This document shows positions 27,098 through 38,758 of a stretch of DNA of 64,000 nucleotides, piece by piece. Below the pieces are notes generated by a model. That model did no database searches. It saw only the letters and a list, made by a program, of their open reading frames with translations, and was not told where the DNA came from. The DNA comes from Steromphala cineraria (lineage: Eukaryota > Mollusca > Gastropoda > Trochida > Trochidae), in NCBI GenBank assembly GCA_916613615.1, contig OU744720.1:67348471-67412470 (forward strand), given 5' to 3'. Numbering within the stretch: position 1 is the stretch's first letter; each line of letters starts with the position of its first letter. The position numbers were made by a program, and so were the translations under genes.

Positions 27098-27392
27098 TTA
27101 AAGGGGCAGTAGCACGTTTTTAGGGGAAATATAAGGTGATGTCAGGAAAATGAAAATACATGGTTCCAATTGAAAGACAATGTATTCAAACTAAATGAAG
27201 CAGTAATAATTCAAACATATAACGTAAAGTTCCGCCATGTGTTTCATTTCTCTTACAAAAATGAATTACAGGTTTTCACACAAAAATGGCCGCCAATGGA
27301 TTTTATGTGAAGCCTCATTCTTTGTCCTCTGATTATGGGTGATTGGTTTGTGTAATGAGATTGTTGACACTGTCAATATGAGACTTAAGATG
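27098..27392. mobile_element. TTAA-type MITE, truncated copy
   Basis: It starts TTAAAGGGGCAGTAGCACGT at 27098 and follows the 18516 copy through GTCAGGAAAATGAAAAT, AACGTAAAGTT, ACAAAAATGGCCGC and TTGACACTGTCAA. The match is lost near 27392, before the right terminus. Same orientation as the 18516 copy. Confidence 0.8.
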
Positions 27393-27584
27393 GCGGATGA
27401 TCGTACATCAAAACCAGAACTACTAAACTATGTGTAAAAATTTAACAAACAAAGTACATAATGGCATAAAAGTCATGTTGTGTTGTGGTAAAAAAGTGGT
27501 GACTCTCCTATTTAACATGGATGGAATGTTGGCGACTTTATTCCATTGTAATGGGTCAGAATGTGACAATTTTGCCCTAATGAA

Positions 27585-27860
27585 AACGATCTCAGATGTG
27601 TAGTGGATTCTGGAGACATGGCAATACTCATTCTTCTAGACCTCAGTGCAGACTTTGTTACGGTGGATCACTCGAAGCTTTTGGATATTCTACAACATCA
27701 AGTAGGCATCAAGGGAAAATCTCTATCATGGTTCTCATCATATCTACACAACTGAGGACAATGTTTATCTCTGTCGGGGCAGACCTCCCATATAATAGTC
27801 CTATCTATCTTGAATTTAGTTTCCACACAACATATCTCGAAAGGAATGTCCGTATAAGTT
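27585..27860 (+). pseudogene. Reverse transcriptase fragment, jockey/CR1-type LINE
   Basis: In one frame the sequence reads AILILLDLSADFVTVDHSKL, then LLDILQHQVGIKGKSLSWF and SSYL, followed by a stop at about 27755 and a recognisable continuation (LSLSGQTS). This is the palm region of a non-LTR reverse transcriptase (RVT_1), including motif A. In the usual motif A (LLDLSAAFDTVDH) the second catalytic-region aspartate follows AAF; here that position is altered (ADFV), and stops follow. Only a small internal piece of the ORF is present, so this is a dead fragment. Confidence 0.8.
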
Positions 27861-27869
27861 GAAACACTC

Positions 27870-29687
27870 ATCGTAACAGATGTGTATGTCTCGCAAAACA
27901 GCTGCAAGTCCAGTCGGGCCAAAAAGTTCTGAACTATGGTTCAAAGATTGGTGAAACTTGGTTTTAAAATACATAATGGCAGGAAGGTATGTCATGTTAT
28001 ACAAGAAAGAAAACAAATTGTTTCGTTTTTTTAAGTAATGTTTGAAAACTTCCACAAATAAAAGTTGTAATTTGATCGAACTACGTATTGAATGACATAC
28101 GTGTCATGATTCATAATGCTTAAAAATGTTTTGGTTGTTTTTACAAGTCAAGGGTGATTCGGTTAATAAATGTTTCATATTTGAACTTCACGGAATGCTA
28201 TACATAGATGCATAATTTGTTTAGAGAATGTTATATGCAACAAATATTAAAATATGTGTTTACAAATTTACATCATTGAGAAGAGGGTTGCCTACTTTTA
28301 TAGGTTTTGTTTCTTTTGAACACTTGAAAAAAATCATTGACCCTAATTTTACACATGCATGTACTCAGTATAGAAGATATTCGTATTCATGATAGTTATG
28401 GATTAAGCAAGTACTTAACGTAGACTGCCACAACAATCTTCTGGTTTTCTACGACAAAGTGAAAGAGAAAATGGGTATATGTCAAACTGAAGCATTGGAC
28501 ATGTACGCTGAAACTTAACATAGGAACGTTATTACTTTTGAACAATAAAAACTTTCAAATTACTCCAAAGTTACAAAATATGAACACAAGAATAGAGGTT
28601 AAGAAAATATGGAAAAGAAGGTGTTGAATTCGTAAGTAAAATGTAGTCCAATGTAATGTCTTGATCATGATATGTTCTCTTTCGGCTTATAAATGATCAA
28701 ATTCATCACGAAGTACGATTATGTTTTCATATATATTGATTGTAGGACTATAGCTACCTTTAAAAAAACTAATTCAAACCTAACGAGATTAACGTCTTTC
28801 TGGCTCATTATGGCTTGATTATGATTAATATTAACTAGATGAGTAGTGCAATATATTTAAGGTTGATCAAGTCTTAACATAATATTTTTTAATATTTCCT
28901 TTAATTTGTGTATGTTGTCTCAGTTAAGACTCAGCCTTGCAAAATACTGACTTATTTCGTATTTTGGTTAAAGGAGTTTCCTTCTTCATATCCTTGAAAG
29001 AGTATTCTTTTTTGTCTGACTCATAAAACAGGAATACATATTTTGATAGCAAATAGCAAATTAATAGCATATTTAATTCTTAACATTTATTGCCATTGTC
29101 GGAGGATATAGCTCGATAATAAACTACATAATTATTCAAAATAATATTGGTTAACAAACAAAAAATTAAAACGTCTACAAATTCACAAGCATTGATGCTA
29201 ACAGACAACCTGAATGTAATGTAAGAACAAGTCAGTGCTAATTATCGGATCTTATATTTAACTGATATGCCGACTTAGTAATTTGTGGCGACCATTTATA
29301 AATCTCCCTCAATAGTCCCCTATAATAAAAGTGATAAAGAGGAAAATTACTTTCATTAAGAAAACAAATGGTCTCATCACATGCACATACGTTGTCAAAT
29401 AATGGTAATTAAGGCAATACGATGCCCATGATAATAGGCTACCAACATTGTTTATATAGTACTAACATCCACTGCATGGCTTATTTCCGTGTGTTTGACA
29501 TTGATGTTTCAAGATATATATATATACTTGCATGTAGTTTTCTGTAATGCTGTAGTAACCTTAAACTGATTTATAAAAATATAATCGATCCAGTGTCTAT
29601 CCCCTACAACGCGACGCTTTCCTCACTTATCAAATCAAATGCATTTGTCGTTTCAGAATCAGTAATTATCTAACTGCACAATCGTGC

Positions 29688-29725
<38 letters not shown>

Positions 29726-30960
29726 TATAATGGGAAAATTTGGAATGGTTTACTTAACTTCACTAATGCTAAGGAATACCCGAAACAGATCAATAAGTTA
29801 CCAACAGTGCCTTTATGTAACATTATCAGACAAAGATACAGCTCATTGATTAGTCCGGCAGCCAAACCCCGATTTTTACACGAGGTGGGAAAGTGCGTAC
29901 ATAGAAAATAGTTTTGGAAATGTTGAACCCGTTAGCTATAGACTAAATTAAACTGAATGACGACACTTTGTTATCATTGAGCATTTGGAATAATTAACGT
30001 TGTAACTGGATAGGTCAGAGACGTTATCCGTCTGTTAATCAGTCATATCGAGTTCTCGTATTTCATTGTTTACAAAAAATAAGGCAAACTAAAATCAGTT
30101 TCATCCTATTCGTCGGTTATTAATTTCATTAAACCATGGTCTCTAATTATGGAAAAAACTAGTACATGTATTTATCCAAGAAGTGTCTGGATACAAAAAA
30201 GTTTCAATCATTTTCCATGATCTCACAATCAAATTTAAGGTTCCAGTGCCATATTAACTTTTGATAATAATTAAGATTGAAGTTCATTATCAAACGGTAT
30301 TTCGATATTTCCTTTCTTCGACCAAATGTTGAAAGGCCTTGATGTGTCTTCTAGTGCCCGAAGTTCGTGACACTAGGCTTCACACTATAGAATATCTACC
30401 TAATATATATTACCAACATCTGTAGATGGCGGAAAAAAGGTTGCTTCTCGAGTATTCTTCACGATTTAACAGTTTAGTTTTCTAAGTGTTTAAATCAATC
30501 TCATTTTGCACACATATGCTTGATGATGGTGTTAATATATTTGGTGCACTTAATTTGCATATCAAGGTCCACGTCTTGAACAATCAGTAATTGATAATCG
30601 CTCTTGGATGCTGGTACATCTATCTTCAAGTCCTGATGTTGGCAACATATCTTGATGCTGGTAACGACAAATCGTTGTATGTTACGTTTGAAGGTATCCA
30701 TTTTTGTCTTTATTCATTCCAAATAAAGGTACAAAATAATATTATGGAACACGTATTTAAGTTTAAAAACAGTAAGTATTTTTCTTGATGTATCTATTTT
30801 TGGAAATGTTTTAGCAGAACAGACACACATTAGATGATATCTGTGTTCAATTACGTTCAAATTGCACATTTGGTAGATTCTGTGTTCTGCTTTAGTTCAA
30901 TATATCTACATGTTTACTAGCAAATCATAAGAAAATAAACGTCAACATGGTTTTTTATGT
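27870..30960. other. Unique DNA with one TA microsatellite
   Basis: Apart from the (AT)13 run at 29694-29719 nothing is recognised. The open frame across that microsatellite (29684-29911) includes low-complexity HIYIYIYIY and has no identifiable domain. Confidence 0.45.
29694..29719. repeat. (AT)n microsatellite
   Basis: Uninterrupted AT dinucleotide run of 13 units, flanked by GCATATAC and GTATGTTATA. Confidence 0.95.
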
Positions 30961-30961
30961 A

Positions 30962-32154
30962 TACTCATGTCCAAAAGAAAGTTGACAACGACATCTTCAT
31001 TGAAGAAAAAATAAGACATACTAAATGAAAAAAATTATTTTTTGGATTAAAACATCATTTTTCAAACAAACTGTTTGAGTTTCATATCAGTAAATCATTC
31101 AAAATAGGAAACATTTAACATCAAATCGACTGGGTCGGAAACTGAGAAAATTACAGAAAGTGAGATTACAGAAATAATATAAAAATACATCTTCAACCCA
31201 ATAATATTGAAGAGTCAATACCAAGTATATCCTCCTTGTGCGTCAATGCATGCCTGGGCACAACGACGCATCGATGTTGTCAAATGTCGAATGACGTTGG
31301 GGGTAATGTTTTGCCATTCTTCAAACAGACATCGTTGCAAGTCTAGAAGTGTTACTGGTGCCACCTGTCGTTGTCTGATTTGTCCTCCAAGATGGTTCCA
31401 TACGTGTTCGATGGGATTTATGTCTGGAGAACGAGCTGGCCACGGCAGAGTCTGAATGTTATTATTAGCCTGGAAATTCTGTGTTATTGCTGCTGTATTT
31501 GGTTTCGCATTGTCATGTTGGAAAATCACACCACGTTGTTGCTGCTGTATGAATGGTACCAGGGTATTAACACTGTATCGATATACCTCTGTGCAGTCAG
31601 GTTTCCTTGAATAATCACTAGCCTCGTTTTAGTGTCATCACAAATGCCTCCCCAAACCATCACACTCCCGCCGCCAAATTGCTGATTTTCACACGGATTC
31701 TGCCACTGCTAGGTCTGTCTGACTTAGTACTCAGTTGTCTAAAACGCTGCATTAGTTTGTAGACAGAAAAACGGCTGCAGTTGAAGGTTGAAGGGATTTC
31801 GGCATCGCTTGCTCGCTGGTGGGCCATTTCTATGACCCGTTCTCTTCGAACGGTCGTCAACCTAGCCAATATTGTGTGTGTTTTTTGTTGCTGTGTTTTA
31901 AAGGTGTCTAAGCAGCTACTTTATACGATCTTTTGCACGTGCATTTTATTGTTCTCGGCGCAAATGCATGTTTTCCATTTTTATCATTTTTATCCTTTTC
32001 ATTCGAAGTTAATCGAATAAAGTGTATTTCGAGGCTGTGTTTCCTTTCTTGGATCACAATTACACGTATATCTGTTCATTTTAACTTTTAAAAAACAGCC
32101 CATTAGTAACCAAAATAATTTTTTATTTTGTCAACTTTCTCTTGGACATGAGTA
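30962..32154 (-). mobile_element. Tc1-like DNA transposon, internally deleted
   Basis: Terminal inverted repeats of 26 bp lie at 30962-30987 (TACTCATGTCCAAAAGAAAG and onward) and 32129-32154. They differ at one position and are flanked by TA target duplications (30960-30961, 32155-32156). Length is 1193 bp, shorter than the roughly 1.6 kb usual for complete Tc1-like elements of this type. The interior holds a broken transposase on the minus strand. Good preservation of the ends suggests relatively recent activity, possibly moved by a full-length relative. Confidence 0.95.
31215..31869 (-). pseudogene. Tc1-like transposase, deleted and frameshifted
   Basis: Reading on the minus strand, the N-terminal part (31869 to about 31690) has a helix-turn-helix signature: MARLTTVRRERVIEMAHQRA, then FNCSRFSVYKLMQRF, ending at SGRIRVK. 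The reading then jumps to GGGSVMVWGGICDDTKTRL, a frameshift near 31545, and GVIFQHDNAKPNTAAITQNF, containing the second catalytic aspartate. WPARSPDINPIEHVWNHLGG follows with the third acidic residue. The stretch carrying the first catalytic aspartate, normally between the DNA-binding region and VMVWGG, is missing. The protein ends YTWY. It cannot encode an active enzyme. Confidence 0.93.
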
Positions 32155-32479
32155 TATATTCATATAACATTTTATAAATTATTTCACCAATAAATCAATT
32201 TCACTCGTAAGATAATGTAATTTTCGCTGAAACCTCTTTTGTCCACAACATGGAGGTTGGCTCTTTGGGATTTGTCCTACCTTAAGTGTATATATTTTCA
32301 TAACATTTAAAGACTGATGATCATTAATTACATGTGATCACAGTTGTTCTTTTTTTACACTAAAACTACAATAACCTGAATGTTACTGGATAACTAGGCT
32401 GCACCCTATCCAATTAAAACACTAATTATTGAAAATGATCATTGATGACAAACGATTAAATATCGGCAAAAATAATTAT

Positions 32480-32722
32480 TCTATGGATGCGCTTTCCCGG
32501 TCATGATGGCTGACTGCGGGATTAGATCACGATGCTTTATCCCAATCACAGCACATACATCGTTCCTCACACTATCACTAATTTAGCAGAAACCGCCTGC
32601 CAATGAATCAACTGTCTATCCTCTATTTTGAATGATATATATAAATTTATTTATATGTATTATATTTTGTGAATATGCTCCTGTGCCACCAAGGTGGTTT
32701 AATGATAATAAAGAATTGAAAT
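32480..32722 (+). mobile_element. LINE 3' end (unit 1)
   Basis: The stretch ends TTTTGTGAATATGCTCCTGT, the hairpin CCACCAAGGTGG, then ATAATAAAGAATTGAA. A terminal hairpin followed by AATAAAGAATTGAA is the usual 3' end of CR1/jockey-like LINEs in invertebrates. No reverse transcriptase lies upstream, so this is a very short 5'-truncated copy. The counterpart is at about 43470-43716. Confidence 0.5.
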
Positions 32723-34398
32723 AAGACAGAAGAATATGAGTCAGTAGACGTATTCATATGGTTAAAATTACATTCTACCTTTTCTTTCTTTTAATTTTTG
32801 AAATTTAAATATCCTCGTATCTTGGTGTCAGAATAATTAATTACACTGAGAAATGAAAATGAATATAATTTCATGTAATTCGAGTAATTAATTCCTATAC
32901 ATTTTAGAAATCAAATCTTGTTACAGCATTATTTTTCATAAAAATCTCAGATTTGGGAATAAGACAAAATAAATATTAAACATTGTCTAATGACGAAACA
33001 TTGTCAGAATTAACCTCTCTAAATATTTAAAGAGTATTCAATAAAGGCATTGAACTCAAATGTATTCCATTTTTTTTAAATTTCAGCCTATTCCATACAA
33101 TTTAAATCGTTGTTATAATCTCAGCAACCAGATGGTAAGAGCATGGTTGTTTTGTAATCTGAAATCAAAAGTTTTATCACCTCCATGTAGCTTCGTTATA
33201 GAGACAATGGTTATTTTCGTGGGGGAAAAACAGCATCAAAAATTTCTTTCAAATATTTAATATGTCAACATAAACAAATTTAAATGAAAAAGGAAATTAC
33301 ATACATAATATACAGTTCCTAAAATAGGAATGATTCATTTTAGGTTTTCCGCCACAGGCACATATAACATACATGTATATGTCAAAAAACGAAATGAACA
33401 TTATATAACATCTAATAATTAATGAATGAATCTCGTTGTTTAAGAAGAAAATTGCTTTAAAACATTATTACAGATGTACCATATTCGTTAACAAGTTTGC
33501 CTAGATATTTTGACACGAAGGTGCTTCCATGTGTATATATCTTCTTAGGTAGGAGATGAATGGGTGTAAAGATGCTTGTGTACGTATGTGTAATGTTTAT
33601 TTGTATAACCACCTCTGAAATGTGTTTTATCGATGAAATCAGGTGATTAGCGAGTACACTCACAGTTTGTACCAATGTTGCGGTACACAAGTAGTATCCA
33701 CTGCCGTGTACGAACTGCAAAAGTAAAGTGGCATTGTTAATTTCGAAGTAAATAACAATTCAAATGTATTTTCAATTTAACTTCATCATAGGGAAGAAAG
33801 GACGAATGATCAAAATATGATTTATACATGCGCCACTTAAAATAAGTTAAGGAACACTCAAGTGATATTTTTCATTAGCAATACCTTTACATATTTGCAA
33901 CTCAAAATCAAACTTATTTTTTGAAATTATATAAATACCAATAGGACTATACAGAAACTTTATTAAGATAATATATACTATATAAATTTGATCGAACTGA
34001 TAAGACCGAAGTTTCCTTTTGAAACTGACATTTGTTTTTCATCTTAACCCGTGCTATGTATCAGAAATCAAATAGGAGTACATTTTGTACAATATACAGA
34101 CACGTGATTTCAGTGTTAATCACGATATGTCAGTAAGTGTCAGAGAGTGTACATTCTTTTCGATACACATCCGATAATACTGTCTGTTTTGAGCATTGTG
34201 TCGATACCTCATACAAATGTTTTTTTTCAACTACAACAATCACCATGTTTGTTATATTTGTTTTTAATGACTGGACTAACCCTTAAAGAATAGCCATTGA
34301 CTCTGCAACTCCTCCGGCTTCATATTCAATTTTGCTTCAGGGTGTAACCTATGTGTTTCCCCATAGAAGAGACGACGAGGTCACCAAATGTACACTTA

Positions 34399-34868
34399 AG
34401 AATTCCCATTACTTTAGGAGTTTTACACAACATTCTTTGTTCTAATAAGATGCCAAACGGTCATCAAATCTAAAAGTTCTAATCCCTATCATGCAAGAAT
34501 TGGTATACAAGGTGTCATCATTCCATGCCTAATGCTTCTGGAGAAGAAGACGAAAAAAGGTTTAAGGGCATAGCCTGTGGCCCGTAGTTGCAAATTATGA
34601 TCCTCAATAGTCAAGGAGTCTGTATACAAAATGTAAGCGTTATAGCGACAATGCCCCTGGAGGAGAAACTGAAAATACACAAAGTTAACGGATGAACGGA
34701 CGCAGCACACAATGCCTTGTCATATGCCCATCGGGCCTTTCATGCCTGATGAAATCGTATATTTATTTTGTGGATTGATATTGGATACCATTCCAGTTTC
34801 AATATGTCTTCGTTTCTTTTTTTGAAATCAAAACTATAATAAAATATTCGATATATATAAAGGACAGT
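34399..34868. repeat. Near-identical block shared by units 1 and 2
   Basis: Aligned without gaps to 45517-45986 (offset 1118), this ~470 bp stretch shows only two internal differences by eye (near 34511 and 34720), while flanking sequence differs every few tens of bases. Minus-strand open frames here (34489-34710; 45607-45909) are long only because the block is conserved, and neither has a recognised domain. A recent conversion tract is a likely cause. Confidence 0.6.
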
Positions 34869-35155
34869 AGCATGTTTTTTTTAAATTTTATACTTTCATT
34901 TTCTCACTGCTTATGTATTAATTTGGTAGTGTCAAAAACTCATTACACAAACCAATCATTCATAGTCAAAGGACAAGTTATCACGACCCACATAAAGTCC
35001 ATTGGACGCCATTGTTGTGTGAACATCCCTGTGTAAGCAAAAGGAATCGCATGACTAAATTTTACATTATATATTTGATTTATTACTGTTTCATTTAGGT
35101 ACATTGTCTTTCAATGGGCACCATTTATTTTCTTTTTCCTCACATCGCCTTTTAT
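34858..35155. mobile_element. TTAA-type MITE, degraded copy (unit 1)
   Basis: It begins TAAAGGACAGTAGCATGTTT and follows the 36449 copy through GTGTCAAAAACTCATTACAC, CAAACCAATCAT, GTGTGAACA, ACATTATATATTTGA and TTTTCCTCACATC. Then the right terminus is lost. The counterpart is at 45976-46273. Confidence 0.75.
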
Positions 35156-35473
35156 TTAAATGACACCAAGTTATGACTGGTAAACTGGCTAGGAGAATAA
35201 AGTCTCAACATCTGTTGGCAACAATTACTTCCTTGATGATGAAACAGTGTTTAAGAAACCGTTTCCTTAAAAGTTCAAAACAAATTCGATATATGCTGTG
35301 TGCAACCATTATCACTAAAAAATCTAACCACTGATTGGTTCCATTTTAGCAACTCCGGATTCACTGTATGTGGGAACTCACTCTCAAATGATCCACCCAA
35401 TGATGTCCGTTAGACAACATACAATCAACTAGTTTTTAAACAAAATTCTTAATAATTATTTTTTTTTCTACAG

Positions 35474-35597
35474 GAAACGCGTTCCAGACTACGGATATAG
35501 AAATCTCCAGGGATGTGAGGTGACACCGTTAGAGCAGATTCACCAATACCCACTATTCTCCAGTGTTTACAGGATTACTCGGGACTTAAAGCTATAA
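35474..35597 (+). CDS. Candidate terminal exon 1a of an unrecognised gene family
   Basis: The segment follows a T-rich tract and TTCTACAG acceptor. It reads one base (G) plus 40 codons to TAA 35595-35597, starting KRVPDYGYRNLQGCEVTPLE and ending VYRITRDLKL. The unit 2 copy (46600-46723) keeps frame, acceptor and stop. Of six differences in between, four are synonymous (CCG/CCA, CAA/CAG, TCC/TCT, AGG/AGA) and two change residues (L to H, P to L), a pattern suggesting coding constraint. It is visibly richer in G and C than its surroundings. Exons 42638 and 54061 share VPD-x-GYR-x3-GC, an EI/QI pair and FS-x-VY. Upstream exons for this copy were not found, and the product is not recognised. Confidence 0.55.
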
Positions 35598-36448
35598 TAA
35601 CATGACGGTTGCAGGAGAATTATAATGAAAATAAGAATTATAAAGGAAATAGTTCCTTTGTCTTATCTCTGCATTCTTTCATCAAATATGTAAAAACACC
35701 AATGAATTAAAACAAAATATAATAATTTAATCACAAGCACAGGCATAGATCAAGTTCTCATTGAAACTTAAAATTATTGATATTAAACTCGTATAATCAA
35801 AATAGTGTTCTTTTACTGTAAATGAAGTTTAAACTTAATTATAACTTCTTCTAATAATACAAGTCATCATGATCCTGGTGAGATGGTGGGTTCATGATAC
35901 AGCAAGTAGGAAGATAGAAACAGAGAATTACTAATGAAAAGTTTTATTGATTAAAGGGGAAGGCAAACAAACATTCAACTATTGACTGAGCTGATGAGAG
36001 GCCAAGTCTGCCTTTAAAACATGTTATGTAAACGCGGTGAGCAGGGTCATATTGAATACCTTAGCCCACAATCCGGAAGCCCCTATGTCTACAGGTCGGA
36101 GCATAAATATCCGCCCGAGTTCTGAGGCACACCACCAGAGTTGTTACATATAGCTTCTATTTCCTGACTTCTGGTTCAGTTCTTATATCACATTTACATG
36201 TCTATACTTTCAAATATTGATTATTTCTTTAATTTGCTGTGCAATTAGGTCAAAGGGTACATTCCCTACCGCCAAAGGTAGATCCACAGGAAGGCAGGAA
36301 GGAAATTGAAAGAAAATCAATATTTTAAGTATATAACATGTAGATAATAATAATTCCTTCCCTATACGCAAGGCTAGAGAACCAATAGCCATTCATGGCT
36401 CATATCAACATGTAAATCTAAATGTCATCTGCCGTTAATGGCGATTCT

Positions 36449-36812
36449 TTAAAGGGGCAGTAGCACGTTTTTTTGATAATTTTATATTTCAAATATTTCA
36501 CTGATAAATGTAAGTTAATGCTAAATGTATTAATTTGACAGTGTCAAAATTCACAATACACAAGCCAATCATCCACAGTCAGAGGACAAAGTAAGGAGAT
36601 TTACATAAAATCCATTGGCGGTCATTTTGTGTGAACACCTTTAGTTCATTTTGTGTAGGAAAAGGGAATCGCATGGCTAAACTTTACATTATATATTTGA
36701 ATTAGTACTGCGTCATTTAGTTTAAATACATTGTCTTCAATTGGAACCATTAATTTTTATTTTCCTGACATCACCTTACATTCTCCATTAAAAAAGTGCT
36801 ATTGCCCATTAA
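36449..36812. mobile_element. TTAA-type MITE, complete copy (unit 1)
   Basis: TTAA at 36449-36452 and 36809-36812. The left end continues AGGGGCAGTAGCACGTTTTT; the right end, read on the minus strand, continues TGGGCAATAGCACTTTTTTA. Length is about 364 bp, orientation opposite to the 18516 copy. The counterpart is at 47592-47941. Confidence 0.88.
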
Positions 36813-37459
36813 AATTGTTTCATACTATTTGTATACAGGAAAAGATACTCGTAATTTCGTAAATACTTACATTCTTTCCTAATACCTCGACAATACATCG
36901 AACATATGATTAGTATCGTCGTAAGATAGCCACATGTATTCTAGAAGTGACTCGGAACAATGTGAAATTCTAGATCACTATGAAAGTTAATTGTATTCAT
37001 AAAGGTCAATAAAGACAAAGTTGTAAACTCTGTTTTAACTACTAACTTTTTAGGATTTCCTTTAGAATTTATTTTGCTAATAAATCCAAGTACTCTGTTT
37101 CAAGAAGATGTACATTTCGACTATGTAGATTTGATTTTAAAGCTTGGCAACACGAAATGGGTATTGCATAAATTACAGTAGATGAGAGGTGTTGACAGGA
37201 TAGTTATTTTCTTTTTCCTTTGTGATATATCATTGGCTCTATTTATGTAAGTATTCTGTAGATAGAATTGTGTTTTTGTTTCATTTGTGTTCTCCTGAAT
37301 CTAAATGGATACAAACATCACATGTACTTCCCTATAGCAATTGAAGATGTAAATGCCAATATGCAGTTGAAGTGCATATATAATATCTCACTCTCGAAAC
37401 TTTAAATAAACTGTTGTTCGAATGGTTTTGTTTCGGTTTTTTTTTGCTGTTTGTTTTAG

Positions 37460-37467
37460 AAAGTCTG
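37460..37467 (+). pseudogene. Vestige of the upstream exon end with donor
   Basis: TTGTTTTAG is followed by AAAGTCTG and the donor GTAAAGCCATTG. The candidate exon at 55741-55809 ends AATGTCTG with GTAAAGTCATTG. The shared junction and its downstream bases mark this as a related exon end of which only about eight bases are recognisable. It is too short to be more than suggestive. Confidence 0.25.
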
Positions 37468-37860
37468 GTAAAGCCATTGCCCTAGAAAAAAGGAAAACAA
37501 AACACAGTGCACTCATTGGCTAAAATCCTGAACAATAGTTGAAAAAGCTCTGATGCAAAATAAGATAAATATTTCATTTATTGTCTATCAGCACACAACT
37601 GAATTATTTGATCATAGACACAACACTGAAGTAACATATAATCATTTTAATTCGAAAAATATAAAAAGAGTGTTGAACCATCGCAATCAGTTAACAAAAT
37701 GCCAAGAACAAACTTGAACATTAGATTCACTCTTGAAATCTGTGCTTAATGCCAACAATGCTCAAGTCTAGAGTATCACGGTAATTCTTCTATGTTAATA
37801 CAATGAATCTAACACGGGCGATTTAAACCCTTCGAAGTGAAAGTGCATTTCTAATTAAGA

Positions 37861-37971
37861 AATAGAGTAGCCCTAACCATCATGTGCTTTGCAATAGAGT
37901 ATAGTTTTGCCCTGAACTATTATAGTTAAATAACGAGGCCAAAAACACATGATGGTTAGGGCTACTCTATT
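37861..37971. mobile_element. Foldback MITE-like element with 26 bp perfect arms
   Basis: Arms at 37861-37886 (AATAGAGTAGCCCTAACCAT and onward) and 37946-37971 are perfect reverse complements. Complementarity continues imperfectly inward (GTTTTGCC against GGCCAAAAAC). If TA is taken as the target duplication, the ends are GAGTAGCCC. No coding capacity. The near-perfect arms suggest youth or a structural constraint. Confidence 0.7.
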
Positions 37972-38720
37972 AATTTTCTAATATGTCGATTTTAACTCGA
38001 TTTTAAAGCTATTTCTACGCAAAGATATGCAAATTTTAAAAATCACATTCGGCAGCGAATTGAAACTCCTCGATTAGGGCCAGGGATAATGACGTCTTAG
38101 CCGATTGATATTGACGTCATGCCCCATTGTTTGGTGATGTCACTCAAAAACTATACTTTATTGCGGAATTAAAGGTGGGTGGCGCCTTTGATCTTTACGG
38201 GAACAATACTAGAATAGTCCATAAGAAGACATATCCGCATGTGTCCAGATACAGCATAATAGCAAACTGCTACCTTTTTCCTGATTCCCTCCTGTGCAAA
38301 AAAGTGAAACTCTGAACCAAATGCAATTTATGAGCCAGTGTTATTTTATTTTCTAAATCTCAATACTGTTCTGAATTGTAAACTGTAAGAAAGCGCATCT
38401 GTTCCGTTGTGTCCCGTCATTTACGATATTTTACCTATTGATCTTCATACAGAGTTAGAAATTTTTGCGATTTCTGTACATTTTTTCAGACAAAGTTTAA
38501 ATAAAATGACTCCATTGGAAACTCAACAAGATTTTATGCTCATGTTTGGCTGATCAATTTTAAACGCCAACGCTCTTAGTGTTAAGCCGAAATCATTCAT
38601 TTACAATAGAGATCAGTTTTCATGTCCTCTTACTTTTCAATTTCCTCACATTTCCTTAAATACATCAACCGCTTATTGACGCTTGTCCTATAAATCCTGA
38701 GTACATTAGCTGACAATCTA

Positions 38721-38758
38721 TTCATAATCAGTTCTCAGCAGGAAAGTTGAATGTATCC
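38721..38758 (+). repeat. Conserved TTCATAATCAGTTCTCAGCAG motif
   Basis: TTCATAATCAGTTCTCAGCA is followed by GGAAAGTTGAATGTATCC. Close relatives occur at about 2212, 23615, 48451, 58184 and 61504, that is in blocks A, E, unit 2, A' and E'. It is the best landmark linking blocks that are otherwise too diverged to align easily. Function unknown. Confidence 0.55.

Larger units (their letters stand above)
36873..38267 (+). other. Segment present only in unit 1
   Basis: Unit 2 joins AAATACTTACA (about 47989) directly to TGCTACC, whereas unit 1 has ~1.4 kb between the same two words. No terminal repeats or target duplication are evident, so a deletion from unit 2 is as likely as an insertion into unit 1. 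It contains a foldback element (37861-37971), an exon-end remnant (37460-37467) and a weak open frame (38127-38315). The exon remnant favours deletion from unit 2. Confidence 0.8.

Noticed and set aside
27596..27862. 88-codon plus frame starting MCSGFWRHGN
   Set aside because: Shadow of the reverse transcriptase fragment, which is read in a different frame.
33457..33714. 84-codon minus-strand frame beginning FVHGSGYYL after a perfect TTTTGCAG acceptor, with a counterpart at 44545-44808
   Set aside because: In the second copy the acceptor reads TTTTGCAA, and most differences between copies change residues (C to S, I to L, I to T, S to L, V to A, I to N). No sign of coding constraint.
36210..36392. 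Minus-strand frame similar to 47308-47535
   Set aside because: Copies differ by frame-altering indels at the ends and many residue changes; no motif.
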